This document shows positions 26,063 to 39,442 of a DNA stretch of 64,000 bases, in pieces (position 1 is the stretch's first letter; every line of letters begins with the position of its first letter). The translations under genes and the position numbers were made by a program. Source of the DNA: Nematostella vectensis (lineage: Eukaryota; Cnidaria; Anthozoa; Actiniaria; Edwardsiidae); NCBI RefSeq assembly GCF_932526225.1, contig NC_064046.1, positions 16,071,408 through 16,135,407 of the forward strand, given 5' to 3'. The notes below the pieces were generated by a model. It had not been told where the DNA came from. It saw only the letters and a program-made list of their open reading frames with translations, and made no database searches.

Positions 26063-28064
26063 TTGTATGAAGAGAGTGCCCCTCTCTTACCCCTGCTATT
26101 GTTGAAATTATGCTCAATAAAATTTTACCTCTTCCCTCTCCACCAGTTAAGCATTCTATTTATGCTTCCCTGTACAAAATGCACCCCTTCAAATAGAACA
26201 TTAAAGTTCACATACTTGTTTACTTCCTCAAACTCTTTGCTTTGTGTTTTTTGTTAACTTCCCAGGAACAAATTGAATACATATAATAAATAAATCTAGC
26301 AAGCTTATTTTGCAAACTCACTTTTTTTTATTATTTTTGCGCAAAACCTATCGGGATTAAGCGGGTCCAGCACAAAGAAAAAAAAACAAACTAAAAAAAA
26401 AGCCCATTGGCCTGGGATCGAACCCGGTCTGAAGAACAAAACGGAAACCATACATACGGATTACCCAATCGGTATGGCAGCACAAGGCTTTTACGGAAGG
26501 CTGTAAAGAACCCGAAGGCCCCAAGCACCGATATTTCCGAGCGAATATGCTGTACAACACTTTTGCAAGGTTATCCCAACCCGCGCATTAATGGGGAGGA
26601 CAATAACCAGGATCCCAGGCCTGTAATACGGTTACGCCACGCACAGCTCGCCGAGATTGTGGATGACAAAAAATAGAGGTCTATTTGGGCGTCTTGGGTC
26701 CCTTGGGGACTCGCCATGCGCACGGGCGCATCTCTTTTATTGTGTACATGACATCAAATTAGCAAAGAAAAAAGACGCTGTTTTGGTATCATGTGAAAAG
26801 CATAAAATAAATAGAAATAAAGACGTAAGGGGGGAGAATATTGACATATTTATATTAGAATATTGACAAAATCCGCAATATTGTCTACGCTGACTAAGTA
26901 AAATTGTGTTTTACTTTAAAGGGGCAGCAGCATAGTACTGCGCATGTCTGGAGTCAGTGTTTATTGTAGGCTTTTAAGTGTCTACAAACAGTTGAACTTT
27001 TTAAAAGCTGTCAATACCTTATTAAATAATATGCAATATTATATTGAAAACTATGTTAATGGAGAGTTTGTGGTCATTTGTTTTGTTTTGTTTAAAGTCT
27101 CCCACATGTACCAAAAGCTCATAAGTCAGTATTAGAATTTCACTGAAGTTCATTGTGTCAGGGCTCTAGAGCTATTGCAAATCTCTTAACCATGACACTC
27201 CCTCTTTAAAGGAAAGTAAAAAAATCAAAATTGTTGGTGGGGTTCTCTGTTGTGTTTCTTTTCTTTTTAGTTTTGTTCTATTATTATTATTATTATTTTC
27301 TTTTTTAAAGGGGGAGGGGAATTCAGCTAAAAATAGCCAAGGGTCAATTTAAGCAACTAGCACAAAAGATGTTTTTTTGCAGTCCTTTATTCAATATATT
27401 CAAGGTTATCATGCAATTCTGTTGTTTGACTGCATATATATATTTTTTCTTTCTTTTCATTACAAGTGCTATATGTGTAAGTGGTGACCATAGCTATGAT
27501 TACTATTATTTAGAATATTTTTTTACCTACTAACAGAAAACAACTTGACTGCAAAACACTTACTGTAGGGCACTCGATATCAGGCATTACTTTCATGTGG
27601 ATGTAAGGTTGAAATGTCAAAACCTTCATTAACCCGTGAACTACGCTTTAGCGTATAACACTTTGTGGTGATCTGATTCTATTGTACTTTTTTGTGTTTT
27701 ACTAACTATTACCGTTTAACTATCACACTTTGTTTCACGGGTTAATGAAAACCACTCTAATTACTTACAGTAGTTCTTTTTTAATATTATTATTTACTTG
27801 TATAATTTAGATGAGCAATACATATTTCTTTATGGCTTTGTAGAGCTCATCTCGTTCCTCATAAATAACAAACAAAATGAAGTTTGTTCTTATTTTGGTG
27901 CAAAGGAATCTACAGTAGTTTTCTAATCAGATAATTGTTTTTTTTTTAACACTCACCTGTTATTTCAACAGCCTTACTTGAGTTTGCTTGTCTCAGAAAT
28001 AGACCTTGCTTAATAAACAAAGACATGTTACAAACTTATTTAATAATAGGTAACAACTGCAATT
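26063..28064 (+). repeat. Satellite monomer 15 (2,002 bp, full class)
   Basis: From about 26,550 rightwards it is a near copy of monomer 25, offset about 16,523 bp, sharing AAAATTGTGTTTTAC and CATTTGTTTTGTTTTG. Confidence 0.9.
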
Positions 28065-30024
28065 TTGTATGAAGAGAGTGCCCCACCCTTCCCCCTGCTA
28101 TTGTTGAAATTATGCTCAATAAACTTTTACCTCTTCCCTCTCCACCAGTTAAGCATTCTATGTATGCTTCCCTGTACAAAATGCACCCCTTCAAATAGAA
28201 CATTAAAGTTCACATACTTGTTTACTTCCTCAAACTCTTTGCTTTGTGTTTTTTGTTAACTTCCTAGGAACAAATTGAATACATATAATCAATAAATCTA
28301 GCAAGCTTATTTTGCAAACTCACTTTTTTTTATTATTTTTGCGCAAAACCTATCAGGATTAAGGGGTTGTCCAGCACAAAGAAAAAAAACGAACTAAAAA
28401 AAAAGCTCATTGGCCTTGGATCGAACCCGGTCTGAAGAACAAAACGGAAACCATACATACGGATTACCCAATCGGTATGGCACCACAAGGCTTTTACGGA
28501 AGGCTGTAAAGAACCCGAAGTCCCCAAGCGCATTAATGGGGAGGACAATAACCAGGATCCCAGGCCTGTAATACGGTTACGCCACGCACAGCTCGCCGAG
28601 ATTGTGGATGACAAAAAATAGAGGTCTATTTGGGCGTCTTGGGTCCCTTGGGGACTCGCCATGCGCACGGGCGCATCTCTTTTATTGTGTACATGACATC
28701 AAATTATCGAAGAAAAAAGACGCTGTTTTGGTATCATGTGAAAAGCATAAAATAAATAGAAATAAAGACGTAAGGGGGGAGAATATTGACATATTCATAT
28801 AAGAATATTGACAAAATCCGCAATATTGTCTACGCTGACTAAGTGAAGCTGTATTTTACTTTAAAGGGGCAGCAGCATAGTACTGCGCATGTCTGGAGTC
28901 AGTGTTTATTGTAGGCTTTTCAGTGTCTACAAACAGTTAAACTTTTTAAAAGCTGTTAATACTTTATTAAATAATATGCAATATTGTATTGAAAACTATG
29001 TTAATGGACAGTTTGTGGTCATTTTTTTTGTTTTGTTTAAAGTCTCCCATATGTACCAAAAGCTCATAAGTCAGTATTAGAATTTCACTAAAGTACATTG
29101 TGTCAGGGCTCTAGAGCTATTTCAAATCTTTTAAACATGACACTCCCCTTTTAAAGGAAAGTAAAAAAAATCGAAATTGTTGGTGGGGGTCTCTGTTGTG
29201 TTTGTTTTCTTTTTAGTTTTGTTCTATTATTATTATTATTATTATTTTCTTTTTTAGAGGGGGAGGGGAAGTCAGCTAAAAATAGCCAAGGGTCAATTCA
29301 AGCAACTAGTACAAAAGATGTTTTTTTGCAGTCCTTTATTCAATATATTCAAGGTTATCATGCAATTCTGTTGATTGACTGCATATATATATATATATAT
29401 ATTTTTTTCTTTCTTTTCATTACAAGTTCTATATGTGTAAGTGGTGACCATAGCTATGATTACTATTATTTAGAATATTTTTTTACCTACTAACAGAAAA
29501 CAACTTGACTGCAAAACACTTACTGTAGGGCACTCGATATTAGGCATTACTTTCATGTGGATGTAAGGTTGAAATGTCAAAACCTTCATTAACCCGTGAA
29601 CTATGCTTTAGCGTATTACACTTTGTGGTGATCTGATTCTATTGTACTTTTTTGTGTTTTACTAACTATTACCGTTTAACTATCACACTTTGTTTCACGG
29701 GTTAATGAAAACCACTCTAATTACTTACAGTAGTTCTTTTTTAATATTTTTATTTACTTGTATAATTTAGATGAGCAATACATATTTTTTTATGGCTTTG
29801 TAGAGCTCATCTCGTTCCTCATAAATAACAAACAAAATGAAGTTTGTTCTTATTTTGGTGCAAAGGAATCTACAGTAGTTTTCTAATCAGATAATTGTTT
29901 TTCTTTTAACACTCACCTGTTATTTCAACAGCCTTACTTGAGTTTGCTTGTCTCAGAAATAGACCTTGCTTAATAAACAAAGACATGTTGAAAACTTATT
30001 TAATAATAGGTAACAACTGCAATA
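28065..30024 (+). repeat. Satellite monomer 16 (1,960 bp, 58-bp-deletion class)
   Basis: 58-bp deletion plus private variants GGCCTTGGATCGAACC and GGTATGGCACCAC, both shared with monomer 26 (offset about 16,523 bp). Longer (TA)n tract near 29,383. Confidence 0.9.
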
Positions 30025-32028
30025 TTGTATGAAGGGAGTGCCCCTCTCTTCCCCCTGCTATTGTTGAAATTATGCTCAATAAACTTTTACCTCTTCCCTC
30101 TCCACCAGTAAAGCTTTCTATGTATGCTTCCCTGTACAAAATGCACCCCTTCAAATAGAACATTAAAGTTCACATACTTGTTTACTTCCTCAAACTCTTT
30201 GCTTTGTGTTTTTTGTTAACTTCCTAGGAACAAATTGAATACATATAATAAATAAATCTAGCAAGCTTATTTTGCAAACTCACTTTTTTTTATTATTTTT
30301 GCGCAAAACCTATCAGGATTAAGGGGGTCCAGCACAAAGAAAAAAAAAACGAACTAAAAAAAAAAGCCCATTGGCCTGGGATCGAACCCGGTCTGAAGAA
30401 CAAAACGGAAACCATACATACGGATTACCCAATCGGTATGGCAGCACAAGGCTTTTACGGAAGGCTGTAAAGAACCCGAAAGCCCCAAGCACCGATATTT
30501 CCGAGCGAATATGCTGTACAACACTCTTGCAAGGTTATCCCAACCCGCGCATTAATGGGGAGGACAATAACCAGGATCCCAGGCCTGTAATACGGTTACG
30601 CCACGCACAGCTCGCCGAGATTGTGGATGACAAAAAATAGAGGTCTATTTGCGTGTCTTGGGTCCCTTGGGGACTCGCCATGCGCACGGGCGCATCTCTT
30701 TTTTGTGTACATGACATCAAATTAGCGAAGAAAAAAGACGCTGTTTTGGTATCATGTGAAAAGCATAAAATAAATAGAAATAAAGACGTAAGGGGGGAGA
30801 ATATTGACATATTTATATTAGAATATTGACAAAATCCGCAACATTGTCTACGCTGACTAAGTAAAGCTGTATTTTACTTTAAAGGGGCAGCAGCATAGTA
30901 CTGCGCATGTCTGGAGTCAGTGTTTATTGTAGGCTTTTAAGTGTCTACAAACAGTTGAACTTTTTAAAAGCTGTCAATACCTTATTAAATAATATGCAAT
31001 ATTATATTGAAAACTATGTTAATGGACAGTTTGTGGTCATTTTTTATGTTTTGTTTAAAGTCTCCCACATGTACCAAAAGCTCATAAGTCAGTATTAGAA
31101 TTTCACTGAAGTTCATTGTGTCAGGGTTCTAGAGCTATTGCAAATCTCTTAAACATGACACTCCCCCTTTAAAGGGAAGTAAAAAAAATCAAAATTGTTG
31201 GTGGGGGTCTCTGCTGTGTTTGTTTTCTTTTTAGTTTTGTTCTATTATTATTATTATTATTTTCTTTTTTAGAGGGGGAGGGGAATTCAGCTAAAAATAG
31301 CCAAGGGTCAATTCAAGCAACTAGTACAAAAGATGTTTTTTTGCAGTTCTTTATTCAATATATTCAAGGTTATCATGCAATTCTGTTGTTTGACTGCATA
31401 TATATATATTTTCTTTCTTTTCATTACAAGTGCTATATGTGTAAGTGGTGACCATGGCTATGATTACTATTATTTAGAATATTTTTTTACCTACTAACAG
31501 AAAACAACTTGACTGCAAAACACTTACTGTAGGCCACTCGATATCAGGCATTACTTTCATGTGGATGTAAGGTTGAAATGTCAAAACCTTCATTAACCCG
31601 TGAACTACGCTTTAGCGTAATACACTTTGTGGTGATCTGATTCTATTGTACTTTTTTGTGTTTTACTAACTATTACCGTTTAACTATCACACTTTGTTTC
31701 ACGGGTTAATGAAAACCACTCTAATTACTTACAGTAGTTCTTTTTTAATATTATTATTTACTTGTATTATTTAGATGAGCAATACATATATCTTTATGGC
31801 TTTGTAGAGCTCATCTCGTTCCTCATAAATAACAAACAAAATGAAGTTTGTTCTTATTTTGGTGCAAAGGAATCTACAGTAGTTTTCTAATCAGATAATT
31901 GTTTTTCTTTTAACACTCACCTGTTATTTCAACAGCCTTACTTGAGTTTGCTTGTCTCAGAAATAGACCTTGCTTAATAAACAAAGACATGTTACAAACT
32001 TATTTAATAATAGGTAACAACTGCAATT
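30025..32028 (+). repeat. Satellite monomer 17 (2,004 bp, full class)
   Basis: Start motif is TTGTATGAAGGG. Shares TTTGCGTGTCTTGGG and CATCTCTTTTTTGTGTAC with monomer 27 (offset about 16,526 bp). Confidence 0.9.
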
Positions 32029-34034
32029 TTGTATGAAGAGAGTGCCCCACCCTTCCCCATGCTATTGTTGAAATTATGCTCAATAAACTTTTACCTCTTC
32101 CCTCTCCACCAGTTAAGCATTCTATGTATGCTTCCCTGTACAAAATGCACCCCTTCAAATAGAACATTAAAGTTCACATACTTGTTTACTTCCTCAAACT
32201 CTTTGCTTTGTGTTTTTTGTTAACTTCCTAGGAACAAATTGAATACATATAATCAATAAATCTAACAAGCTTATTTTGCAAACTCACTTGTTTTTATTAT
32301 TTTTGCGCAAAACCTATCAGGATTAAGAAGGTTCAGCACAAAGAAAAAAAAGGAATTAAAAAAAAAAGCCCATTGGCCTGGGATTGAACCCGGTCTGAAG
32401 AACAAAACGGAAACCATACATACGGATTACCCAATCGGTATGGCAGCACAAGGCTTTTACGGAAGGCTGTAAAGAACCCGAAGGCCCCAAGCACCGATAT
32501 TTCCGAGCGAATATGCTGTACAACACTCTTGCAAGGTTATCCCAACACGCGCATTAATGGGGAGGACAATAACCAGGATCCCAGGCCTGTAATACGGTTA
32601 CGCCACGCACAGCTCGCCGAGATTGTGGATGACAAAAAATAGAGGTCTATTTGGGCGTCTTGGGTCCCTTGGGGACTCGCCATGCGCACGGGTGCATCTC
32701 TTTTATTGTGTACATGACATCAAATTAGCGAAGAAAAAAGATGCTGTTTTGGTATCATGTGAAAATCATAAAATAAATAGAAATAAAGACGTAAGGGGGG
32801 AGAATATTGACATCTTCATATTAGAATATTGACAAAATCCGCAATTTTGTCTACGCTGACTAAGTAAAGCTGTATTTTACTTTAAAGGGGCAGCAGCATA
32901 GTACTGCGCATGTCTGGAGTCAGTGATTGTTGTAGGCTTTTAAGTGTCTACAAACAGTTGAACTTTTTAAAAGCTGTCAATACCTTATTAAATAATATGC
33001 AATATTATATTGAAAACTATGTTAATGGACAGTTTGTGACATTTTTTTTGTTTTGTTTAAAGTCTCCCACATGTACCAAAAGCTCATAAGTCGGTATTAG
33101 AATTTCACTGAAGTTCATTGTGTCAAGGCTCTAGAGCTATTGCAAATCTCTTAAACATGACACTCCCCCTTTAAAGGAAAGTAAAAAAAATCAAAATTGT
33201 TGGTGGGGGTCTCTGTTGTGTTTGTTTTCTTTTTAGTTTTGTTCTATTATTATTATTATTTTCTTTTTTAGAGGGGGAGGGGAATTCAGCTAAAAAAAAT
33301 AGCCAAGGATCAATTCAAGCAACTAGTACAAAAGATGTTTTTTTGCAGTCCTTTATTCAATATATTCAAGGTTATCATGCAATTCTGTTGTTTGACCGCA
33401 TATATATATATATATTTTCTTTCTTTTCATTACAAGTTCTATATGTGTAAGTGGTGACCATAGCTATGATTACTATTATTTAGAATATTTTTTTACCTAC
33501 TAACAGAAAACAACTTGACTGCAAAACACTTACTGTAGGGCACTCGATATTAGGCATTACTTTCATGTGGATGTAAGGTTTAAATGTCAAAACCTTCATT
33601 AACCCGTGAACTACGCTTTAGCGTATTACACTTTGTGGTGATCTGATTCTATTGTACTTTTTTGTGTTTTACTAACTATTACCGTTTAACTATCACACTT
33701 TGTTTCACGGGTTAATGAAAACCACTCTAATTACTTACAGTAGTTCTTTTTTAATATTATTATTTACTTGTATAATTTAGATGAGCAATACATATTTCTT
33801 TATGGCTTTGTAGAGCTCATCTCGTTCCTCATAAATAACAAACAAAATGAAGTTTGTTCTTATTTTGGTGCAAAGGAATCTACAGTAGTTTTCTAATCAG
33901 ATAATTGTTTTTCTTTTAACACTCACCTGTTATTTCAACAGCCTTACTTGAGTTTGCTTGTCTCAGAAATAGACCTTGCTTAATAAACAAAGACATGTTA
34001 CAAACTTATTTAATAATAGGTAACAACTGCAATA
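32029..34034 (+). repeat. Satellite monomer 18 (2,006 bp, full class)
   Basis: GAAGGTTCAGCAC and GATTGAACC variants; near copy of monomer 23 at offset 7,414 bp. Confidence 0.9.
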
Positions 34035-35170
34035 TTGTATGAAGAGAGTGCCCCTCTCTTCCCCCTGCTATTGTTGAAATTATGCTCAATAAAATTTTAC
34101 CTCTTCCCTCTCCACCAGTTAAGCATTCTATGTATGCTTCCCTGTACAAAATGCACCCCTTCAAATAGAACATTAAAGTTCACATACTTGTTTACTTCCT
34201 CAAACTCTTTGCTTTGTGTTTTTTGTTAACTTCCCAGGAACAAATTGAATACATATAATAAATAAATCTAGCAAGCTTATTTTGCAAACTCACTTTTTTT
34301 ATTATTTTTGCGCAAAACCTATCAGGATTAAGGGGGTCCAGCACAAAGAAAAAAAAACGAACTAAAAAAAAAAGCCCATTGGCCTGGGATCGAACCCGGT
34401 CTGAAGAACAAAACGGAAACCATACATACGGATTACCCAATCGGTATGGCAGCACAAGGCTTTTACGGAAGGCTGTAAAGAACCCGAAGGCCCCTTTATT
34501 CAATATATTCAAGGTTATCATGCAATTCTGTTGTTTGACTGCATATATATTTTTTCTTTCTTTTCATTACAAGTTCTATATATGTAAGTGGTGACCATAG
34601 CTATGATTACTATTATTTAGAATATTTTTTTACCTACTAACAGAAAACAACTTGACTGCAAAACACTTACTGTAGGGCACTCGATATTAGGCATTACTTT
34701 CATGTGGATGTAAGGTTGAAATGTCAAAACCTTCATTAACCCGTGAACTACGCTTTAGCGTATTACAATTTGTGGTGATCTGATTCTATTGTACTTTTTT
34801 GTGTTTTACTAACTATTACCGTTTAACTATCACACCTTGTTTCACGGGTTAATGAAAACCACTCTAATTACTTACAGTAGTTTTTTTTAATATTATTATT
34901 TACTTGTATAATTTAGATGAGCAATACATATTTCTTTATGGCTTTGTAGAGCTCATCTCGTTCCTCATAAATAACAAACAAAATGAAGTTTGTTCTTATT
35001 TTGGTGCAAAGGAATCTACAGTAGTTTTCTAATCAGATAATTGTTTTTCTTTTAACACTCACCTGTTATTTCAACAGCCTTACTTGAGTTTGCTTGTCTC
35101 AGAAATAGACCTTGCTTAATAAACAAAGACATGTTACAAACTTATTTAATAATAGGTAACAACTGCAATA
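34035..35170 (+). repeat. Satellite monomer 19 (1,136 bp, large-deletion class)
   Basis: Junction near 34,494. Shares private variants TCTATATATGTAAG and TATTACAATTTGTGG with monomer 20 next to it. Confidence 0.9.
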
Positions 35171-36306
35171 TTGTATGAAGAGAGTGCCCCTCTCTTCCCC
35201 CTGCTATTGTTGAAATTATGCTCAATAAAATTTTACCTCTTCCCTCTCCACCAGTTAAGCATTCTATGTATGCTTCCCTGTACAAAATGCACCCCTTCAA
35301 ATAGAACATTAAAGTTCACATACTTGTTTACTTCCTCAAACTCTTTGCTTTGTGTTTTTTGTTAACTTCCCAGGAACAAATTGAATACATATAATAAATA
35401 AATCTAGCAAGCTTATTTTGCAAACTCACTTTTTTTATTATTTTTGCGCAAAACCTATCAGGATTAAGGGGGTCCAGCACAAAGAAAAAAAAACGAACTA
35501 AAAAAAAAAGCCCATTGGCCTGGGATCGAACCCGGTCTGAAGAACAAAACGGAAACCATACATACGGATTACCCAATCGGTATGGCAGCACAAGGCTTTT
35601 ACGGAAGGCTGTAAAGAACCCGAAGGCCCCTTTATTCAATATATTCAAGGTTATCATGCAATTCTGTTGTTTGACTGCATATATATTTTTTCTTTCTTTT
35701 CATTACAAGTTCTATATATGTAAGTGGTGACCATAGCTATGATTACTATTATTTAGAATATTTTTTTACCTACTAACAGAAAACAACTTGACTGCAAAAC
35801 ACTTACTGTAGGGCACTCGATATTAGGCATTACTTTCATGTGGATGTAAGGTTGAAATGTCAAAACCTTCATTAACCCGTGAACTACGCTTTAGCGTATT
35901 ACAATTTGTGGTGATCTGATTCTATTGTACTTTTTTGTGTTTTACTAACTATTACCGTTTAACTATCACACCTTGTTTCACGGGTTAATGAAAACCACTC
36001 TAATTACTTACAGTAGTTTTTTTTAATATTATTATTTACTTGTATAATTTAGATGAGCAATACATATTTCTTTATGGCTTTGTAGAGCTCATCTCGTTCC
36101 TCATAAATAACAAACAAAATGAAGTTTGTTCTTATTTTGGTGCAAAGGAATCTACAGTAGTTTTCTAATCAGATAATTGTTTTTCTTTTAACACTCACCT
36201 GTTATTTCAACAGCCTTACTTGAGTTTGCTTGTCTCAGAAATAGACCTTGCTTAATAAACAAAGACATGTTACAAACTTATTTAATAATAGGTAACAACT
36301 GCAATA
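35171..36306 (+). repeat. Satellite monomer 20 (1,136 bp, large-deletion class)
   Basis: Junction near 35,630. By eye essentially a base-for-base copy of monomer 19, so this is a very recent duplication. Confidence 0.9.
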
Positions 36307-37443
36307 TTGTATGAAGAGAGTGCCCCTCTCTTACCCCTGCTATTGTTGAAATTATGCTCAATAAAATTTTACCTCTTCCCTCTCCACCAGTTAAGCATTC
36401 TATGTATGCTTCCCTGTACAAAATGCACCCCTTAAAAAAGAACATTAAAGTTCACATACTTGTTTACTTCCTCAAACTCTTTGCTTTGTGTTTTTTGTTA
36501 ACTTCCCAGGAACAAATTGAATACATATAATAAATAAATCTAGCAAGCTTATTTTGCAAACTCACTTTTTTTATTATTTTTGCGCAAAACCTATCAGGAT
36601 TAAGGGGGTCCAGCACAAAGAAAAAAAAAACGAACTAAAAAAAAAGCCCATTGGCCTGGGATCGAACCCGGTCTGAAGAACAAAACGGAAACCATACATA
36701 CGGATTACCCAATCGGTATGGCAGCACAAGGCTTTTACGGAAGGCTGTAAAAACCCGAAGGCCCCTTTATTCAATATATTCAAGGTTATCATGCAATTCT
36801 GTTGTTTGACTGCATATATATATTTTTTCTTTCTTTTCATTACAAGTTCTATATGTGTAAGTGGTGACCATAGCTATGATTACTATTATTAAGAATATTT
36901 TTTTACCTACTAACAGAAAACAACTTGACTGCAAAACACTTACTGTAGGGCACTCGATATTAGGCATTACTTTCATGTGGATGTAAGGTTGAAATGTCAA
37001 AACCTTCATTAACCCGTGAACTACGCTTTAGCGTATTACACTTTGTGGTGATCTGATTCTATTGTACTTTTTTGTGTTTTACTAACTATTACCGTTTAAC
37101 TATCACACCTTGTTTCACGGGTTAATGAAAACCACTCTAATTACTTACAGTAGTTTTTTTTAATATTATTATTTACTTGTATAATTTAGATGAGCAATAC
37201 ATATTTCTTTATGGCTTTGTAGAGCTCATCTCGTTCCTCATAAATAACAAACAAAATGAAGTTTGTTCTTATTTTGGTGCAAAGGAATCTACAGTAGTTT
37301 TCTAATCAGATAATTGTTTTTCTTTTAACACTCACCTGTTATTTCAACAGCCTTACTTGAGTTTGCTTGTCTCAGAAATAGACCTTGCTTAATAAACAAA
37401 GACATGTTACAAACTTATTTAATAATAGGTAACAACTGCAATA
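36307..37443 (+). repeat. Satellite monomer 21 (1,137 bp, large-deletion class)
   Basis: Third short monomer in a row; junction near 36,765. Lacks the private variants of 19 and 20 and has its own (CTTAAAAAAGAAC, TGTAAAAACCCG). Confidence 0.9.
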
Positions 37444-39442
37444 TTGTATGAAGAGAGTGCCCCTCTCTTACCCCTGCTATTGTTGAAATTATGCTCAATA
37501 AAATTTTACCTCTTCCCTCTCCACCAGTTAAGCATTCTATGTATGCTTCCCTGTACAAAATGCACCCCTTCAAATAGAACATTAAAGTTCACATACTTGT
37601 TTACTTCCTCAAACTCTTTGCTTTGTGTTTTTTGTTAACTTCCCAAGAACAAATTGAATACATATAATAAATAAATCTAGCAAGCTTATTTTGCAAACTC
37701 ACTTTTTTTATTATTTTTGCGCAAAACCTATCAGGATTAAGGGGGTCCAGCACGAAGAAAAAAACGAACTATAAAAAAGCCCATTGGCCTGGGATCGAAC
37801 CCGGTCTGAAGAACAAAACGGAAACCATACATACGGATTACCCAATCGGTATGGCAGCACAAGGCTTTTACGGAAGGCTGTAAAGAACCCGAAGGCCCCA
37901 AGCACCGATATTTCCGAGCGAATATGCTGTACAACACTCTTGCAAGGTTATCCCAACCCGCGCATTAATGGGGAGGACAATAACCAGGATCCCAGGCCTG
38001 TAATACGGTTACGCCACGCACAGCTCGCCGAGATTGTGGATGACAAAAAATAGAGGTCTATTTGGGCGTCTTGGGTCCCTTGGGGACTCGCCATGCGCAC
38101 GGGCGCATCTCTTTTATTGTGTACATGACATCAAATTAGCGAAGAAAAAAGACGCTGTTTTGGTATCATGTGAAAAGCATAAAATAAATAGAAATAAAGA
38201 CGTAAGGGGGGAGAATATTGACATATTTATATTAGAATATTGACAAAATCCGCAACATTGTCTACGCTGACTAAGTAAAGCTGTATTTTACTTTAAAGGG
38301 GCAGCAGCATAGTACTGCGCATGTCTGGAGTCAGTGTTTATTGTAGGCTTTTAAGTGTCTACAAACAGTTGAACTTTTTAAAAGCTGTCAATACCTTATT
38401 AAATAATATGCAATATTATATTGAAAACTATGTTAATGGACAGTTTGTGGTCATTTTTTATGTTTTGTTTAAAGTCTCCCACATGTACCAAAAGCTCATA
38501 AGTCAGTATTAGAATTTCACTGAAGTTCATTGTGTCAGGGTTCTAGAGCTATTTCAAATCTCTTAAACATGACACTCCCCCTTTAAAGGGAAGTAAAAAA
38601 AATCAAAATTGTTGGTGGGGGTCTCTGCTGTGTTTGTTTTCTTTTTAGTTTTGTTCTATTATTATTATTATTATTTTCTTTTTTAGAGGGGGAGGGGAAT
38701 TCAGCTAAAAATAGCCAAGGGTCAATTCAAGCAACTAGTACAAAAGATGTTTTTTTGCAGTCCTTTATTCAATATATTCAAGGTTATCATGCAATTCTGT
38801 TGTTTGACTGCATATATATATATTTTCTTTCTTTTCATTACAAGTGCTATATGTGTAAGTGGTGACCATGGCTATGATTACTATTATTTAGAATATTTTT
38901 TTACCTACTAACAGAAAACAACTTGACTGCAAAACACTTACTGTAGGCCACTCGATATCAGGCATTACTTTCATGTGGATGTAAGGTTGAAATGTCAAAA
39001 CCTTCATTAACCCGTGAACTACGCTTTAGCGTAATACACTTTGTGGTGATCTGATTCTATTGTACTTTTTTGTGTTTTACTAACTATTACCGTTTAACTA
39101 TCACACTTTGTTTCACGGGTTAATGAAAACCACTCTAATTACTTACAGTAGTTCTTTTTTAATATTATTATTTACTTGTATTATTTAGATGAGCAATACA
39201 TATATCTTTATGGCTTTGTAGAGCTCATCTCGTTCCTCATAAATAACAAACAAAATGAAGTTTGTTCTTATTTTGGTGCAAAGGAATCTACAGTAGTTTT
39301 CTAATCAGATAATTGTTTTTCTTTCAACACTCACCTGTTATTTCAACAGCCTTACTTGAGTTTGCTTGTCTCAGAAATAGACCTTGCTTAATAAACAAAG
39401 ACATGTTACAAACTTATTTAATAATAGGTAACAACTGCAATT
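37444..39442 (+). repeat. Satellite monomer 22 (1,999 bp, full class)
   Basis: Left part resembles the short monomers; from about 37,860 it is a near copy of monomer 17 at offset about 7,414 bp. Confidence 0.9.
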
